Source: Acinetobacter pseudolwoffii
GTDB taxonomy: Bacteria > Pseudomonadota > Gammaproteobacteria > Pseudomonadales > Moraxellaceae
NCBI RefSeq assembly: GCF_002803605.1
Contig: NZ_PHRG01000011.1
Location: forward strand, 1-50,783
Direction: 5' to 3'
DNA: 50,783 nucleotides
The notes under the pieces are model-generated. The model searched no databases. It saw only the letters and a list, made by a program, of their open reading frames with translations, and had not been told where the DNA came from. The position numbers and the translations under genes are program-made. Positions 19,125-29,196 of the stretch are shown here, piece by piece (position 1 is the stretch's first letter; each line of letters begins with the position of its first letter).

Positions 19125-21119
19125 ATGTTTGAAAAGATTTTAATTGCCAACCGTGGTGAAATTGCCTGCCGTGTGATTCGTACAGCAAAAAAACTCGGTA
19201 TTGCCACCGTTGCCGTATACTCCGATGCCGATGCACAGGCACAGCATGTCAAACTGGCGGATGAAGCGATCTATATTGGTGAATCGCCAGCAGCACAAAG
19301 CTATTTACAGATCGAACGTATTATTCAGGCGGCCAAAAACACTGGTGCGCAAGCAATTCACCCAGGTTATGGCTTTTTGTCGGAAAATGACCAGTTTGCC
19401 CTGGCCTGTCAGGACAATAATATTGTCTTTATTGGCCCGCCTGTCGATGCCATTTTGGCGATGGGTCTCAAAGCCACCTCTAAAGCGTTGATGGAAAAAG
19501 CTGGTGTGCCTTTAACCCCGGGCTATCACGGTAGCAATCAGGATGCCGACTTCCTGAAACAGCAGGCTGACAGCATCGGCTATCCGGTGCTAATCAAAGC
19601 CAGTGCTGGCGGTGGCGGTAAAGGCATGCGTCTGGTCGAGCGCAGTGAAGATTTTCTGAGTTCGCTGGCTTCATGTAAAAGCGAAGCGCGTTCCAGTTTT
19701 GGCAATGAAGATGTGCTAATTGAACGCTATGTGATTCAGCCACGTCATATTGAAGTACAGGTTTTTGGCGATACCCACGGCAATTATGTGCATTTATTTG
19801 AACGTGATTGCTCGGTACAACGTCGTCATCAAAAAGTCCTTGAAGAAGCGCCTGCACCAAAAATGCCAGAAGACAAACTTGAAGCGATGCGCCAGGCCGC
19901 GATTGATGCCGCACGTGCGGTCGATTATGTCGGTGCCGGTACGGTAGAGTTTATCGTCGAGCAAGATGGTACTGCCTATTTCATGGAAATGAATACCCGT
20001 TTGCAGGTTGAGCACCCGGTCACTGAAATGATTACAGGTCAGGATCTGGTGGAATGGCAACTGCGCGTAGCTTTTGGTGAGCCTTTACCCAAACAGCAGC
20101 ATGAATTACAGATCCACGGGCATGCACTGGAAGCACGTGTCTATGCCGAAGAACCAGAGAAAGGCTTTATTCCTGCGATTGGCCAGATCAGCTATTTACA
20201 CTATCCAGAGCAAAATGACTGTGTACGTGTGGATAGTGGCATTGTCGAAGGTGATGAAATCAGCACCTATTATGATCCGATGATTGCCAAACTGATTGTC
20301 TGGGGCAAAAACCGCGAAGCTGCTTTAACGCAAATGCATCATGCCCTGGGCCATTTCCATGTGGATGGTTTGGGCAATAATATTGCATTCCTCGACCGTT
20401 TGGTGCTGTGTGATTCGTTTAAAAATGCCCATCTGGATACCGGCCTGATTCAACGTGAAGAAGAGTTCTTATTAAAACCTTCGACTGAGATCAATGCTGA
20501 ACTGATCGTTAGTGCTGCATTCATCGAATTATTATCACGCCAAGCTCAAAACCCGGTTGCGAATAACTCAGTCTGGCAACAACACGCTTTCTGGCGCCTG
20601 AATCAGCAAAATGCATATACAGTGCAATTACAACGCAATGGCATTATGCTTAAAGTTCAGTTCAGTACGCAAGAGCAAGGTTTTATCGCCACTTATAATG
20701 GTCAGCAGATTCAGCTACAAGGTCAGTTGATTGATGCACATACTTTAGCTTTGCAACTGGCAGGCAAACAGCAAAAACTGGCCTTTAGCCAGACTGAACA
20801 TGGCATTACCCTGTTCCAGAATGGTCAGACACATAAATTCGAGTCTATCCAGCCGGATTATGATCAGCATGATGATCAAGGGACAGAAAACAACCTCACT
20901 GCACCAATGCCAGGTGTGATCACGCAAGTACTGGTCGCTGCCAATGACAAGGTCAAAAAAGACGATGTCTTGATGACGCTCGAAGCCATGAAAATTGAAT
21001 ATTCGATTCGTGCACCACACGACGGCATCATCGCCAGTTCATATTTCCAGAAAGGTGATCAGGTCAAAGCCGGTGATGAACTGCTTGAGTTCCAGCCACT
21101 GACGGAGGATGTTGCATGA
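19125..21119 (+). CDS. liuD: Methylcrotonyl-CoA carboxylase, biotin (alpha) subunit
   Basis: The ATP-dependent biotin carboxylase with its own carrier domain. The 664 residues run: biotin carboxylase N-domain (ILIANRGEIACRVIRTAKKLG), ATP-grasp with the Gly-rich loop KASAGGGGKGMRLV and VEFIVEQDGTAYFMEMNTRL, and a C-terminal biotinyl domain with EAMKIE. The biotin-accepting Lys is residue 623. The last position of the usual AMKM tetrapeptide is Ile here, a tolerated variant. Its stop overlaps the start of the lyase gene by four bases, so the two are translationally coupled. Confidence 0.95.
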   Translation: MFEKILIANRGEIACRVIRTAKKLGIATVAVYSDADAQAQHVKLADEAIYIGESPAAQSYLQIERIIQAAKNTGAQAIHPGYGFLSENDQFALACQDNNIVFIGPPVDAILAMGLKATSKALMEKAGVPLTPGYHGSNQDADFLKQQADSIGYPVLIKASAGGGGKGMRLVERSEDFLSSLASCKSEARSSFGNEDVLIERYVIQPRHIEVQVFGDTHGNYVHLFERDCSVQRRHQKVLEEAPAPKMPEDKLEAMRQAAIDAARAVDYVGAGTVEFIVEQDGTAYFMEMNTRLQVEHPVTEMITGQDLVEWQLRVAFGEPLPKQQHELQIHGHALEARVYAEEPEKGFIPAIGQISYLHYPEQNDCVRVDSGIVEGDEISTYYDPMIAKLIVWGKNREAALTQMHHALGHFHVDGLGNNIAFLDRLVLCDSFKNAHLDTGLIQREEEFLLKPSTEINAELIVSAAFIELLSRQAQNPVANNSVWQQHAFWRLNQQNAYTVQLQRNGIMLKVQFSTQEQGFIATYNGQQIQLQGQLIDAHTLALQLAGKQQKLAFSQTEHGITLFQNGQTHKFESIQPDYDQHDDQGTENNLTAPMPGVITQVLVAANDKVKKDDVLMTLEAMKIEYSIRAPHDGIIASSYFQKGDQVKAGDELLEFQPLTEDVA

Positions 21120-22018
21120 CCGAATTTGTCAAAATTGTAGAAGTCGGGCCACGCGATGGCCTGCAAAATGAAAAAACGCCATTAACGCTGGATGACCGGA
21201 AAAATCTGATTCTGGATCTGATGAAAACCGGTTTACAGGCGATTGAAGTCGGTTCCTGTGTTTCAGCCAAATGGGTGCCACAAATGGCAGACAGCGATCA
21301 GCTGTTTGCCGGCTTGCCAAAAGACCCAAATATTCAGTTCAGTTTACTCACCCCAAACCTGAAGGGCTTTGAAGCAGCGCTGGCGGTGGGTTGCAAGGAA
21401 GTTGCGGTCTTTACTGCAGCGTCCGAAAGCTTTACCCGAAAAAATATCAATTGCTCGATTGATGAAAGCTTTGAAAAGTTTGCCGATGTGATGGCAGCCG
21501 CCAAAGCCAATGATATTCGGGTACGCGGTTATGTGTCCTGTATGGTGGACTGTCCTTATGAAGGTGCGATTGATCCGAAACAGGTGGTCAAAGTCACGCA
21601 GCGTCTACTGGATATAGGCTGCTATGAAGTGTCATTGGGTGAAACCATTGGTACAGCCACACCGGATCGGGTGCAAAAAGTTTGGGATGCTTGCCTGGCT
21701 CAGATCGATACCAAGGTTTTGGCAGGTCATTTCCATAATACCTATGGCATGGCCATCGCCAATATTTACCAGTCGCTGTTACAAGGCATCCGGGTATTTG
21801 ACTCCTCCATTGCTGGCCTGGGTGGCTGTCCTTATGCCAAGGGTGCTTCAGGCAATGTTTCAACTGAAGACCTGTATTACCTGCTCTCGAATATGGGCTT
21901 TGAAACCGGTATTCAACTGGATGCCCTGATGCAGGCCAGCCGTAATATCAGTGAGGTATTGCAGCGCAATAATCCCTCCAATTATGCCAATGCCTATTGG
22001 CAAAAAGCCTGTGCCTGA
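21116..22018 (+). CDS. liuE: Hydroxymethylglutaryl-CoA lyase
   Basis: Cleaves HMG-CoA to acetyl-CoA and acetoacetate, the last step of the leucine pathway. It is a 300-residue TIM barrel of the DRE-TIM group: VEVGPRDGLQNEKTP at the N-terminus carries the metal-binding Asp and catalytic Arg, and the signature GLGGCPYAKGASGNVSTEDL includes the catalytic Cys. HFHNTYGMAIAN provides the metal His pair. The ATGA overlap with liuD is typical of coupled genes. The product acetoacetate is used by the CoA-transferase genes downstream. Confidence 0.95.
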   Translation: MTEFVKIVEVGPRDGLQNEKTPLTLDDRKNLILDLMKTGLQAIEVGSCVSAKWVPQMADSDQLFAGLPKDPNIQFSLLTPNLKGFEAALAVGCKEVAVFTAASESFTRKNINCSIDESFEKFADVMAAAKANDIRVRGYVSCMVDCPYEGAIDPKQVVKVTQRLLDIGCYEVSLGETIGTATPDRVQKVWDACLAQIDTKVLAGHFHNTYGMAIANIYQSLLQGIRVFDSSIAGLGGCPYAKGASGNVSTEDLYYLLSNMGFETGIQLDALMQASRNISEVLQRNNPSNYANAYWQKACA

Positions 22019-22126
22019 CACTCAATAAAAGAAATACCCGGACACGATACAAGTCCTCAAGGATATACATCAGTAGTTTCCTGACCAAAAAGGAATCTGC
22101 AAGAAAAGAATAAATCGAGGTAAAAA

Positions 22127-22831
22127 ATGTCAAATAAAGTTTATGACAGTGCAGAGGCCGCTTTAGACGGCGTGGTTCAGAATGGACATACACTGGCAGT
22201 CGGCGGTTTTGGTTTATGCGGTATTCCGGAAGCATTGATTGCCGCATTGAAACAGACTGGTGCCAAAAATCTGACCTGTATTTCCAACAATGCCGGAGTC
22301 GATGGTTTTGGTTTGGGCGTTTTACTGGAAACCAAACAGATTCAAAAAATGATTTCATCTTATGTCGGCGAAAATAAAGAATTCGAACGTCAATACCTGA
22401 GTGGCGAACTGGAAGTCGAACTGACCCCACAAGGCACCTTGGCAGAGAAATTACGTGCTGGCGGTGCCGGTATTCCGGCTTTTTATACCGCCACCGGTGT
22501 CGGAACCGTGATTGCTGAAGGCAAGGATGTGCGTGAGTTTAATGGCAAGTCTTATATTCTGGAAGAATCCTTGACTGCCGATGTTGCCTTGGTCAAAGCC
22601 TATAAGGCTGATAAAGCCGGTAATCTGATTTTCCGTAAAACTGCACAAAACTTTAATCCGGTCTGCGCTATGGCTGGCAAAATCACCGTGGCTGAAGTAG
22701 AAGAAATTGTCGAGATTGGTGAGCTTGATCCCGATGACATTCATCTGCCCGGTATTTATGTGAACCGGATAGTCCTAAATACTCAACCGGAAAAACGTAT
22801 TGAACAGATGACCTTAAAGGCGGAGGCTTGA
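22127..22831 (+). CDS. 3-Oxoacid CoA-transferase, subunit A
   Basis: One half of succinyl-CoA:acetoacetate CoA-transferase (scoA-type). The 234-residue subunit has [17 protein letters not shown] near the N-terminus, the [13 protein letters not shown] segment, and [16 protein letters not shown], all conserved in SCOT-A. It reactivates acetoacetate made by HMG-CoA lyase. A 108-base gap separates it from liuE, so it could have its own promoter or share the operon. Subunit B follows at once. Confidence 0.92.
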   Translation: MSNKVYDSAEAALDGVVQNGHTLAVGGFGLCGIPEALIAALKQTGAKNLTCISNNAGVDGFGLGVLLETKQIQKMISSYVGENKEFERQYLSGELEVELTPQGTLAEKLRAGGAGIPAFYTATGVGTVIAEGKDVREFNGKSYILEESLTADVALVKAYKADKAGNLIFRKTAQNFNPVCAMAGKITVAEVEEIVEIGELDPDDIHLPGIYVNRIVLNTQPEKRIEQMTLKAEA

Positions 22832-22833
22832 TC

Positions 22834-23472
22834 ATGGCTTGGACACGTAATCAAATGGCGCAGCGCGCTGCACAAGAGCTGGAAGATGGTTTCTACGTTA
22901 ACCTGGGAATTGGTTTACCAACGCTGGTTGCTAATTACATTCCAGAAAATATCAATGTCTGGCTGCAATCGGAAAATGGCTTGCTCGGTATTGGCGAATT
23001 TCCAACGGCTGAAACCGTCGATGCCGACCTGATTAATGCTGGTAAACAGACCGTGACTGCCCGTAAGGGCGCTTCTTTCTTTTCCAGTGCCGATTCCTTT
23101 GCCATGATCCGTGGCGGTCATGTCAATATCGCCATTTTAGGTGCCATGGAAGTGTCCGAAACTGGCGATCTGGCCAACTGGATGATTCCGGGCAAAAAAG
23201 TCAAAGGTATGGGCGGTGCCATGGATCTGGTCGCAGGGGTACAAAAAGTCGTGGTGTTGATGGAACACTGCGCCAAAGATGGCACGCCTAAAATTGTTGC
23301 GCAATGCAGTCTGCCCCTTACCGGACAGGCTGTGGTCAACCGGATCATTACCGATTTAGGTGTGCTGGATGTCACTCCAGATGGTATTCAACTTGTTGAG
23401 CTGGCACCAGAGGTCAGTTTTGAGGAGATTCAGAAAGTCACGGGTGTGGCTTTACAAAAAATAGCAGCTTGA
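22834..23472 (+). CDS. 3-Oxoacid CoA-transferase, subunit B
   Basis: The catalytic half of the CoA-transferase (212 residues). The Glu that forms the CoA thioester lies in the SENGLLG motif (about residues 48-54), intact here. Later [23 protein letters not shown], split across the beta strand, is a family hallmark. The start at 22834 follows a GGAGG site by seven bases; a TTG six bases earlier is also in frame but less likely. It starts two bases after subunit A ends, so the stoichiometry is likely coupled. Confidence 0.93.
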   Translation: MAWTRNQMAQRAAQELEDGFYVNLGIGLPTLVANYIPENINVWLQSENGLLGIGEFPTAETVDADLINAGKQTVTARKGASFFSSADSFAMIRGGHVNIAILGAMEVSETGDLANWMIPGKKVKGMGGAMDLVAGVQKVVVLMEHCAKDGTPKIVAQCSLPLTGQAVVNRIITDLGVLDVTPDGIQLVELAPEVSFEEIQKVTGVALQKIAA

Positions 23473-23569
23473 TTTTCCCGGCCCTTAAAATGAAAAATTT
23501 TAAGGGTTTCTTTTCGACCAAAGAAAACTCTAATTTTAAAAATGAATGCAGAATAAATGGATTTTAATC

Positions 23570-24982
23570 ATGCAAACAGAACAAAATATCTTACAACGCT
23601 TCGCCCTGCGCGTCAGTGACTGGTCAGAAAAATGGTTTCCCGATTCTTATATTTTTGCCCTGCTCGGTGTCATCATTGTCGCAATTGCCGCTATCGGAAT
23701 TGGCGCGCCGGCACAGGACGTTGCCATTTCCTTTGGTGACGGGTTCTGGAGCCTGATTCCCTTTACCTTGCAGATGTGCATGCTGATCGTGGTCGGTTAT
23801 GTGGTTTCGGTTTCAAAACCAATGCAGCTTCTGATCCGAAAAATGGCACGTCTGCCCCATTCAGGGCGAGGTGCGATTGTATTGGTCGCGACAGTCAGCC
23901 TACTCATTTCCCTGATTAACTGGGCCATGAGCACAGTTCTAACTGCATTACTCGTGATTGCACTGGCACAACGTAAAGAACTCAATATGGATTACCGCGC
24001 TGCAGCCGCAGCAGCGATTATCGGGATGGGGGCCACCTGGGCACTCGGCATCAGTTCCTCTGCTGCACAATTACAGGCCAATAAAAGCAGCCTGCCTGAA
24101 CCGATTTACAATCTGACCGGTGTCATTCCATTTACCGAAACGATTTTCCTGCCGCAATCCATGATCATGACGGCGGTTCTAATTATTGCCTCGATTGCCA
24201 TTGCCTACTGGTCAGCGCCGAAAGGCAGTCATATTAAAACCATTGAACATTTTCCGGTTCAGATTGAAGAAGGAAAACCGGAAGAATCTTCATCAAAACG
24301 TCCGGGCGACTGGCTGGAAAACTCACCTATTTTAAGTATTCTGATTGTGGTGCTAGGTGCTGTATGGATGTTTAACGAATTTTCCGAAAGCAATCCTATT
24401 CTGGCCATCTCCAGTTTAAATACCTATAACTTTATCTTCCTGATTTTGGGTGTCGCACTACATGGTACGCCACGGAATTTCCTCAATGCCGTTTCCAAGG
24501 CTGTGCCAGCAATTTCGGGTGTGCTGATCCAGTTTCCTTTATATGGCAGCATTGCCTTTATGATGACCAATGCGCTGAATTCTGCCGATCTGTCCCTATC
24601 ACACTATATTGCCGAATTTTTCGTTTCGATTGCTTCACAGGAAACCTTTGCTATCGTGATGGGTCTCTATTCGGCAATCCTGGGTTTCTTTATTCCTTCT
24701 GGCGGAGGGAAATGGATTATCGAAGCGCCCTATGTGATGCAGGCTGCGCATGATCTGAAAGTGCATCTGGGCTGGTCAGTGCAGATTTATAATGCTGCCG
24801 AAGCCTTGCCCAATCTGATCAATCCTTTCTTTATGTTGCCGATGCTGGGCATCCTGAAGTTAAAGGCCAAAGATGTGATCGGTTTTACCGTGACCCAACT
24901 GGTTTTTCATATCCCGCTGGTGCTGTTTTTACTCTGGTTCCTCGGCCGAACTTTGACCTATAGTCCACCGGTCTTTTCTTAA
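23570..24982 (+). CDS. atoE: AtoE-type short-chain fatty acid transporter
   Basis: An inner-membrane permease for acetoacetate or short-chain fatty acids. The 470-odd residues form about twelve hydrophobic segments, with WFPDSYIFALLG near the N-terminus, INWAMSTVLTALLVIALA and the conserved FFIPSGGGKWIIEAPYVM near the C-terminus. I prefer the internal ATG giving MQTEQNILQRF; another start 24 bases upstream is possible and neither has a strong ribosome site. Its place after the CoA-transferase genes supports acetoacetate as a substrate. Confidence 0.88.
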   Translation: MQTEQNILQRFALRVSDWSEKWFPDSYIFALLGVIIVAIAAIGIGAPAQDVAISFGDGFWSLIPFTLQMCMLIVVGYVVSVSKPMQLLIRKMARLPHSGRGAIVLVATVSLLISLINWAMSTVLTALLVIALAQRKELNMDYRAAAAAAIIGMGATWALGISSSAAQLQANKSSLPEPIYNLTGVIPFTETIFLPQSMIMTAVLIIASIAIAYWSAPKGSHIKTIEHFPVQIEEGKPEESSSKRPGDWLENSPILSILIVVLGAVWMFNEFSESNPILAISSLNTYNFIFLILGVALHGTPRNFLNAVSKAVPAISGVLIQFPLYGSIAFMMTNALNSADLSLSHYIAEFFVSIASQETFAIVMGLYSAILGFFIPSGGGKWIIEAPYVMQAAHDLKVHLGWSVQIYNAAEALPNLINPFFMLPMLGILKLKAKDVIGFTVTQLVFHIPLVLFLLWFLGRTLTYSPPVFS

Positions 24983-24995
24983 TTTAAGCCATATA

Positions 24996-25023
24996 AAAAG
25001 GACGAATCATTCGTCCTTTTTCA
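24996..25023. terminator. Terminator of atoE
   Basis: An aaaggacgaa / ttcgtccttt stem with a 3-base loop (24997-25019) is followed by T residues. It is also usable by the convergent OmpA-like gene. Confidence 0.88.
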
Positions 25024-25037
25024 TCTGGAAAATTATT

Positions 25038-26522
25038 TCAGCTGGCTTTCTTTTCTACAACACCCTCGCTATCCACTGCACGTATAGTACCTGTTTCAGT
25101 ATTAACCACTTCAAAAGCTACGCGGCGGTTCTGAAACTGTCCGGCAGGTGTCGCATTCGGTTCAACAGGCTGGCCCTCTCCCACGCCTACAGCTTGCAAT
25201 TGCGCAGGATCAACCCCCTTTTCAATCAGATAACCCACAATTGCTTGCGCGCGTTGCACAGACAGCACTTTATTCTCGGCCTCACTTCCTTGCGCATCGG
25301 TATGTCCTTTGACCTTGAGAATAACATGCGGTGCGCGCTGCAATAATGCGGCAGCCTGATCCAGTACCGATTTATTCACTTCCGGCACGGTAGTCGATGC
25401 AGTATCAAAATTAATAATCTGCAAATTCAGTGCGGTCGCAACATCTAAGGCCTGAACATGATCAGTTTTGATACTCGCCAATGCTTGTTCTGCCTCGCTA
25501 TTGGCAGCCTGAATCGCCTCACTCCTATTGACCGGCTGTTGAGTCACAACAGTGACATTTTTGGCCAGATTACGAATTTGTGTTGCCAGACGTTCTGCTT
25601 CTGCATTACTCGCTGCACGTATAGCAACCTGATTACCAATCCAGTCCAGTGAGACATTTGGCATGCCTTGAATCAGTTTCAAAACGGAAGGAATGCTATC
25701 CTGATCAATAAATTCCGAATGATAAACCTCACTGCTGAGCGCCCCACAACCAATATTATAATTAAAGATCTGTTTAATCTCAGTTTGCAAAATTTGCATA
25801 TATTGGGGATTATTCAGCTGTAACTGACAACTGATAATTTCACCATTAGTGCCGGTACTCAACTGTAAAGAAGCCGGTTGGGCTGCGGCAATTTCACGGG
25901 TCGTTTGGGTGTTTGCCGAATCCTCAGCATCATCCTGCATACAGCTACGAACAAAAAACAGGATTAAAGCTGCCAGAATCAGAAAAATAATAAACGGCCA
26001 TAAAAAACCGCTTTTTTTCTGTTGCTGTACCACAACAGTATATTCTGGTTCTAGTTCAGGCGCCTGATTCAAATGCTGCCCTGCCAATGGAGAAACACCT
26101 AATGCCGCTAAAATTGATCCGGCCCAAACAGGTAATGCACGCTGGATCGATTCGGCGTGGGTTTCCAGCAAATGACTAATCGCTTCTGGACTTGAAGCAC
26201 CGGCTTCGGTCTGTAAAAAATTGAGGGTCGGTACAATGGCCCGATTCAGGGTTTGCTCTATTTGATCTTGTGGTGCGCTCTGATCAAGTTGATCCAGAAA
26301 CTGCTGCTTGAGTGCCGAATTTCCATTAAACAGTTCATGGATTTTTGGATTGAGTTGCTGGCTTAAACTTTCAATCCATGCAGGACGTGCACGCAATATA
26401 CTTAAGAATATGGGATAGAACTGACTCAGTGCCTGATCTTTGGCAAATAGATGTTCGGTTTCGCCTTGTAGCACAATCGCTGTAACATCGCTTTTTAAGC
26501 GTTCCATCAGATCTACATTCAT
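25038..26522 (-). CDS. OmpA-like envelope protein with N-terminal helical domain
   Basis: A 494-residue single-pass envelope protein. It has a soluble N-terminal helical region (1-160) resembling the DUF937-type pattern ending GSILAALGVSPLAGQ, one transmembrane helix at about 173-191 with Arg after it, a linker, a region with BON-like character (about 220-330), and a C-terminal OmpA peptidoglycan-binding domain (VILKVKGHTDAQGSEAENK and the NRRVAFEVV end). The N-domain would face the cytoplasm and the OmpA part the periplasm. It is monocistronic. A role in cell-wall attachment is inferred from the domain. Confidence 0.82.
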   Translation of the reverse strand: MNVDLMERLKSDVTAIVLQGETEHLFAKDQALSQFYPIFLSILRARPAWIESLSQQLNPKIHELFNGNSALKQQFLDQLDQSAPQDQIEQTLNRAIVPTLNFLQTEAGASSPEAISHLLETHAESIQRALPVWAGSILAALGVSPLAGQHLNQAPELEPEYTVVVQQQKKSGFLWPFIIFLILAALILFFVRSCMQDDAEDSANTQTTREIAAAQPASLQLSTGTNGEIISCQLQLNNPQYMQILQTEIKQIFNYNIGCGALSSEVYHSEFIDQDSIPSVLKLIQGMPNVSLDWIGNQVAIRAASNAEAERLATQIRNLAKNVTVVTQQPVNRSEAIQAANSEAEQALASIKTDHVQALDVATALNLQIINFDTASTTVPEVNKSVLDQAAALLQRAPHVILKVKGHTDAQGSEAENKVLSVQRAQAIVGYLIEKGVDPAQLQAVGVGEGQPVEPNATPAGQFQNRRVAFEVVNTETGTIRAVDSEGVVEKKAS

Positions 26523-26714
26523 ATTGTCACCATTCTTTTGATTTTTCTAATGTTTAATATTCAATCAGTGTAACGATGCCAGTTTTTTGAAAATGTAAAT
26601 AATTGTATGAATATCATAAAGTTTCACTGTTTTTGTTGAGTACTCATTTTACTGACACAGAATTCAAAAACAAAAAAAGCCAGCCGAAGCTGACTTTTAT
26701 AAAAGCTGGATCTA

Positions 26715-27950
26715 TTAAGCGAGGAACGTTTTTAAAACTTTAGCTCGCACTTTTTGATTGATCAGCGGTGTATTTTTACCTTGCGACACGATGCTTTCTT
26801 TGTTCAGCGTCCATTCTAGCTCTGGATCTACCAGCACCCAACCCGCCTCTTTTGTCCAGCGATCTGCCATTTGTGCAACACGTGCCGGAGCCAAAGTCAC
26901 TTTTTCTACCCATTCCAGTGGTGTAAACAAACCTTCATTGACCAGTTGAATCCCAAAAGGTACATAAGTATCAAAAGCGCTAAAGCCAGGCTGGGTTTCA
27001 GCAAATGGTGCCATTTTCGCAGAGCTGCTCAGCGGTTCATGATGGGTACAAATCGCATCAATCACCCCAGATTTTACTCCTTGGCGTAGCAATTCTTTGT
27101 CTTGTTCAGCACGCAGTGGCGGACGTACATGTGCCAGCGAATTAAAACCGTCAATTAAGGCATCGGTCAGATGTAATTGGTGCATGGCCACATCACAGGT
27201 GACAGGCAAGCCTTTTTCTTTGGCAATCCGGATTAGCTCTACTGACGCACCACAAGATAATAAACCGAAATGCGCACGAACTTTGGTCACTTCAATCATT
27301 AACAGGTATTTGGCAATTGCCACGGTTTCAGCAAGTGCTGGAATCATCGGCAAGCCCTGACGTGAGGCAATAAAGCCTTCATGCACACAGCCATCTTTGG
27401 CAATTTGCGGCTCTTCTGCATAGAACACCACAGTCAGATCTAAACCTGCAGCATATTCCAGTGTACGTAATACCACGTCATCATTGGCAAAAGGCGCACT
27501 GGCATTGGACACCGCAGTACATCCGCCTTTTTTCAAGCCGGCCATATTGGCAGGTTGCTGGCCTTGCAAGCCTTGGGTTTGAGCACCAATCACTTCAAGA
27601 TAGATACCACCGTCCAGCATGGCTTTTTCAACCAGACCATGAATCAGTGCGCCATTGTCCTGCACGATCGGCTTTGAATCTGGTGGCGTAAACACGTGCA
27701 AAATCCCATTTTCACGTGCTGCTTTACCTTCAGATTTTAAGGTGCCATGTTGCTGCTGACCCGGTTCACGTAAACGTGCACACAGATCGACCATGGTGGG
27801 CATCAACCATTTGCCCTGACCATCAATGGTTTCAGAGACAGCAGCCGTTTCCGCAACGAACTTACCATTTTCCAGATACACGGTCTGAACAGAATCAGTG
27901 TTTTGGATTGGATCGAGCACACGAACATTTTCAATTTTTACAATAGTCAT
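26715..27950 (-). CDS. pyrC': Inactive dihydroorotase-like ATCase subunit (PyrC')
   Basis: A 411-residue dihydroorotase homolog that appears catalytically dead. In active enzymes the first metal site is the HxH of a DxHxHLREPG motif; here the segment reads VDLCARLREPG, so both His are replaced (Cys, Arg). The second His pair region is VTCDVAMHQLHL and the late Asp motif is THHEPL instead of a TDHAPH form. In Pseudomonas such a PyrC' is a structural partner of aspartate transcarbamoylase. It follows pyrB after only 10 bases, matching that arrangement, so it most likely assembles with PyrB. A working pyrC must lie elsewhere. Confidence 0.9.
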   Translation of the reverse strand: MTIVKIENVRVLDPIQNTDSVQTVYLENGKFVAETAAVSETIDGQGKWLMPTMVDLCARLREPGQQQHGTLKSEGKAARENGILHVFTPPDSKPIVQDNGALIHGLVEKAMLDGGIYLEVIGAQTQGLQGQQPANMAGLKKGGCTAVSNASAPFANDDVVLRTLEYAAGLDLTVVFYAEEPQIAKDGCVHEGFIASRQGLPMIPALAETVAIAKYLLMIEVTKVRAHFGLLSCGASVELIRIAKEKGLPVTCDVAMHQLHLTDALIDGFNSLAHVRPPLRAEQDKELLRQGVKSGVIDAICTHHEPLSSSAKMAPFAETQPGFSAFDTYVPFGIQLVNEGLFTPLEWVEKVTLAPARVAQMADRWTKEAGWVLVDPELEWTLNKESIVSQGKNTPLINQKVRAKVLKTFLA

Positions 27951-27960
27951 GACTTATTCC

Positions 27961-28977
27961 TTAACCCGCAATCGCTGCAATCAAACCCTGTTCCTGAAGC
28001 TGGCCCTGCATTGACAAAGCCAATACCGCCATACGTACCGCAATACCATTGGTCACCTGCTTTAAAATCACAGATTGTGGACCATCCGCAATACTTGAGT
28101 CGATTTCAACGCCGCGGTTCATTGGTCCCGGATGCATCACGATACAATCCGGTTTGGCCATCGCTAAACGTTCTTTGTTCAGGCCATACATCTTGTAGAA
28201 TTCAGCTTGCGATGCCAGTGCCGGAGAATCAATCCGCTCATTTTGAATACGCAGGGTAATGATCACGTCGCAATCTTTGATGCCATCTTCCATGTTATTA
28301 AATAGACGAACACCATCACCATATTCTTCAAAACCGTATGGCAGCAAGGTATTTGGTGCAATCACCCGAATATCTTCGCAGCCTAAGGTTTGCAAGGCAG
28401 CTACATCTGAACGCGCGACACGTGAATGTTTGATATCACCAATAATGGCAATCGACATCTCTTCAAATTTTTTATGGGTTTCCCGGCGAATGGTGAGCAT
28501 GTCCAGCATCGCCTGGGTTGGATGGGCATGACGGCCATCACCGGCATTAATAATCGCCACCGTCGGACAGACATCTTTGGCAATAAAATGCGCCGCACCT
28601 GAAGATGAATGACGCACCACGAAAATATCGGCGGCCATCGCTTCAAGGTTCCATAAGGTGTCACGCAGGGTTTCACCTTTAGAGGTACTCGAACGGGCAA
28701 TATCGATATTCAGAACGTTGGCAGAAAGGCGCTTGGCAGCGGCTTCAAAAGTAGTGCGGGTACGGGTAGAGTTCTCGAAAAACAGGTTCATCACCGTTTT
28801 GCCTTCCAGCAAATTATTGGTAATGAGCTGATTTTGGTCATTAAAAAAGGACTGCGCAGTGTCCAATATTTTTGTCAGGGTTTCTTTGGAAAGACCTTCG
28901 ATGGTCAAGAAGTGTTTTAGATTACCTTCTTTATTGAGTTGAATCTGGCTCGGTGTATGCAATGCCGCCAAGTGCAT
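27961..28977 (-). CDS. pyrB: Aspartate carbamoyltransferase catalytic subunit
   Basis: Makes carbamoyl-aspartate, the first committed step of pyrimidine synthesis. The 338-residue chain has the carbamoyl-phosphate site STRTRT (residues 70-75) and [11 protein letters not shown]. The site is at residue 52 in E. coli, so this protein has an 18-residue N-terminal extension, as in Pseudomonas-type class A enzymes where it takes part in nucleotide effector binding. The start has an AAGGA site. There is no pyrI; instead the inactive PyrC' is adjacent, as expected for this class. Confidence 0.95.
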   Translation of the reverse strand: MHLAALHTPSQIQLNKEGNLKHFLTIEGLSKETLTKILDTAQSFFNDQNQLITNNLLEGKTVMNLFFENSTRTRTTFEAAAKRLSANVLNIDIARSSTSKGETLRDTLWNLEAMAADIFVVRHSSSGAAHFIAKDVCPTVAIINAGDGRHAHPTQAMLDMLTIRRETHKKFEEMSIAIIGDIKHSRVARSDVAALQTLGCEDIRVIAPNTLLPYGFEEYGDGVRLFNNMEDGIKDCDVIITLRIQNERIDSPALASQAEFYKMYGLNKERLAMAKPDCIVMHPGPMNRGVEIDSSIADGPQSVILKQVTNGIAVRMAVLALSMQGQLQEQGLIAAIAG

Positions 28978-29196
28978 GAGAGATTCCTTATGCGTTAAGT
29001 CAACATATTATACAGAGATTGGCCAGTCTGAGTAGTTGGCAATGTGACTACTTGTACAAAAACCACCTCGATAATAAAAATAGAAATTGAAATTCCTATG
29101 TATTTTTTCAATAAGATAATTTAACCATTTTCCATCCTGCTGACTTTCAGTACAAAATTATGGGTGCTTCAGTCTGGCACATTCACACCCATCGTT

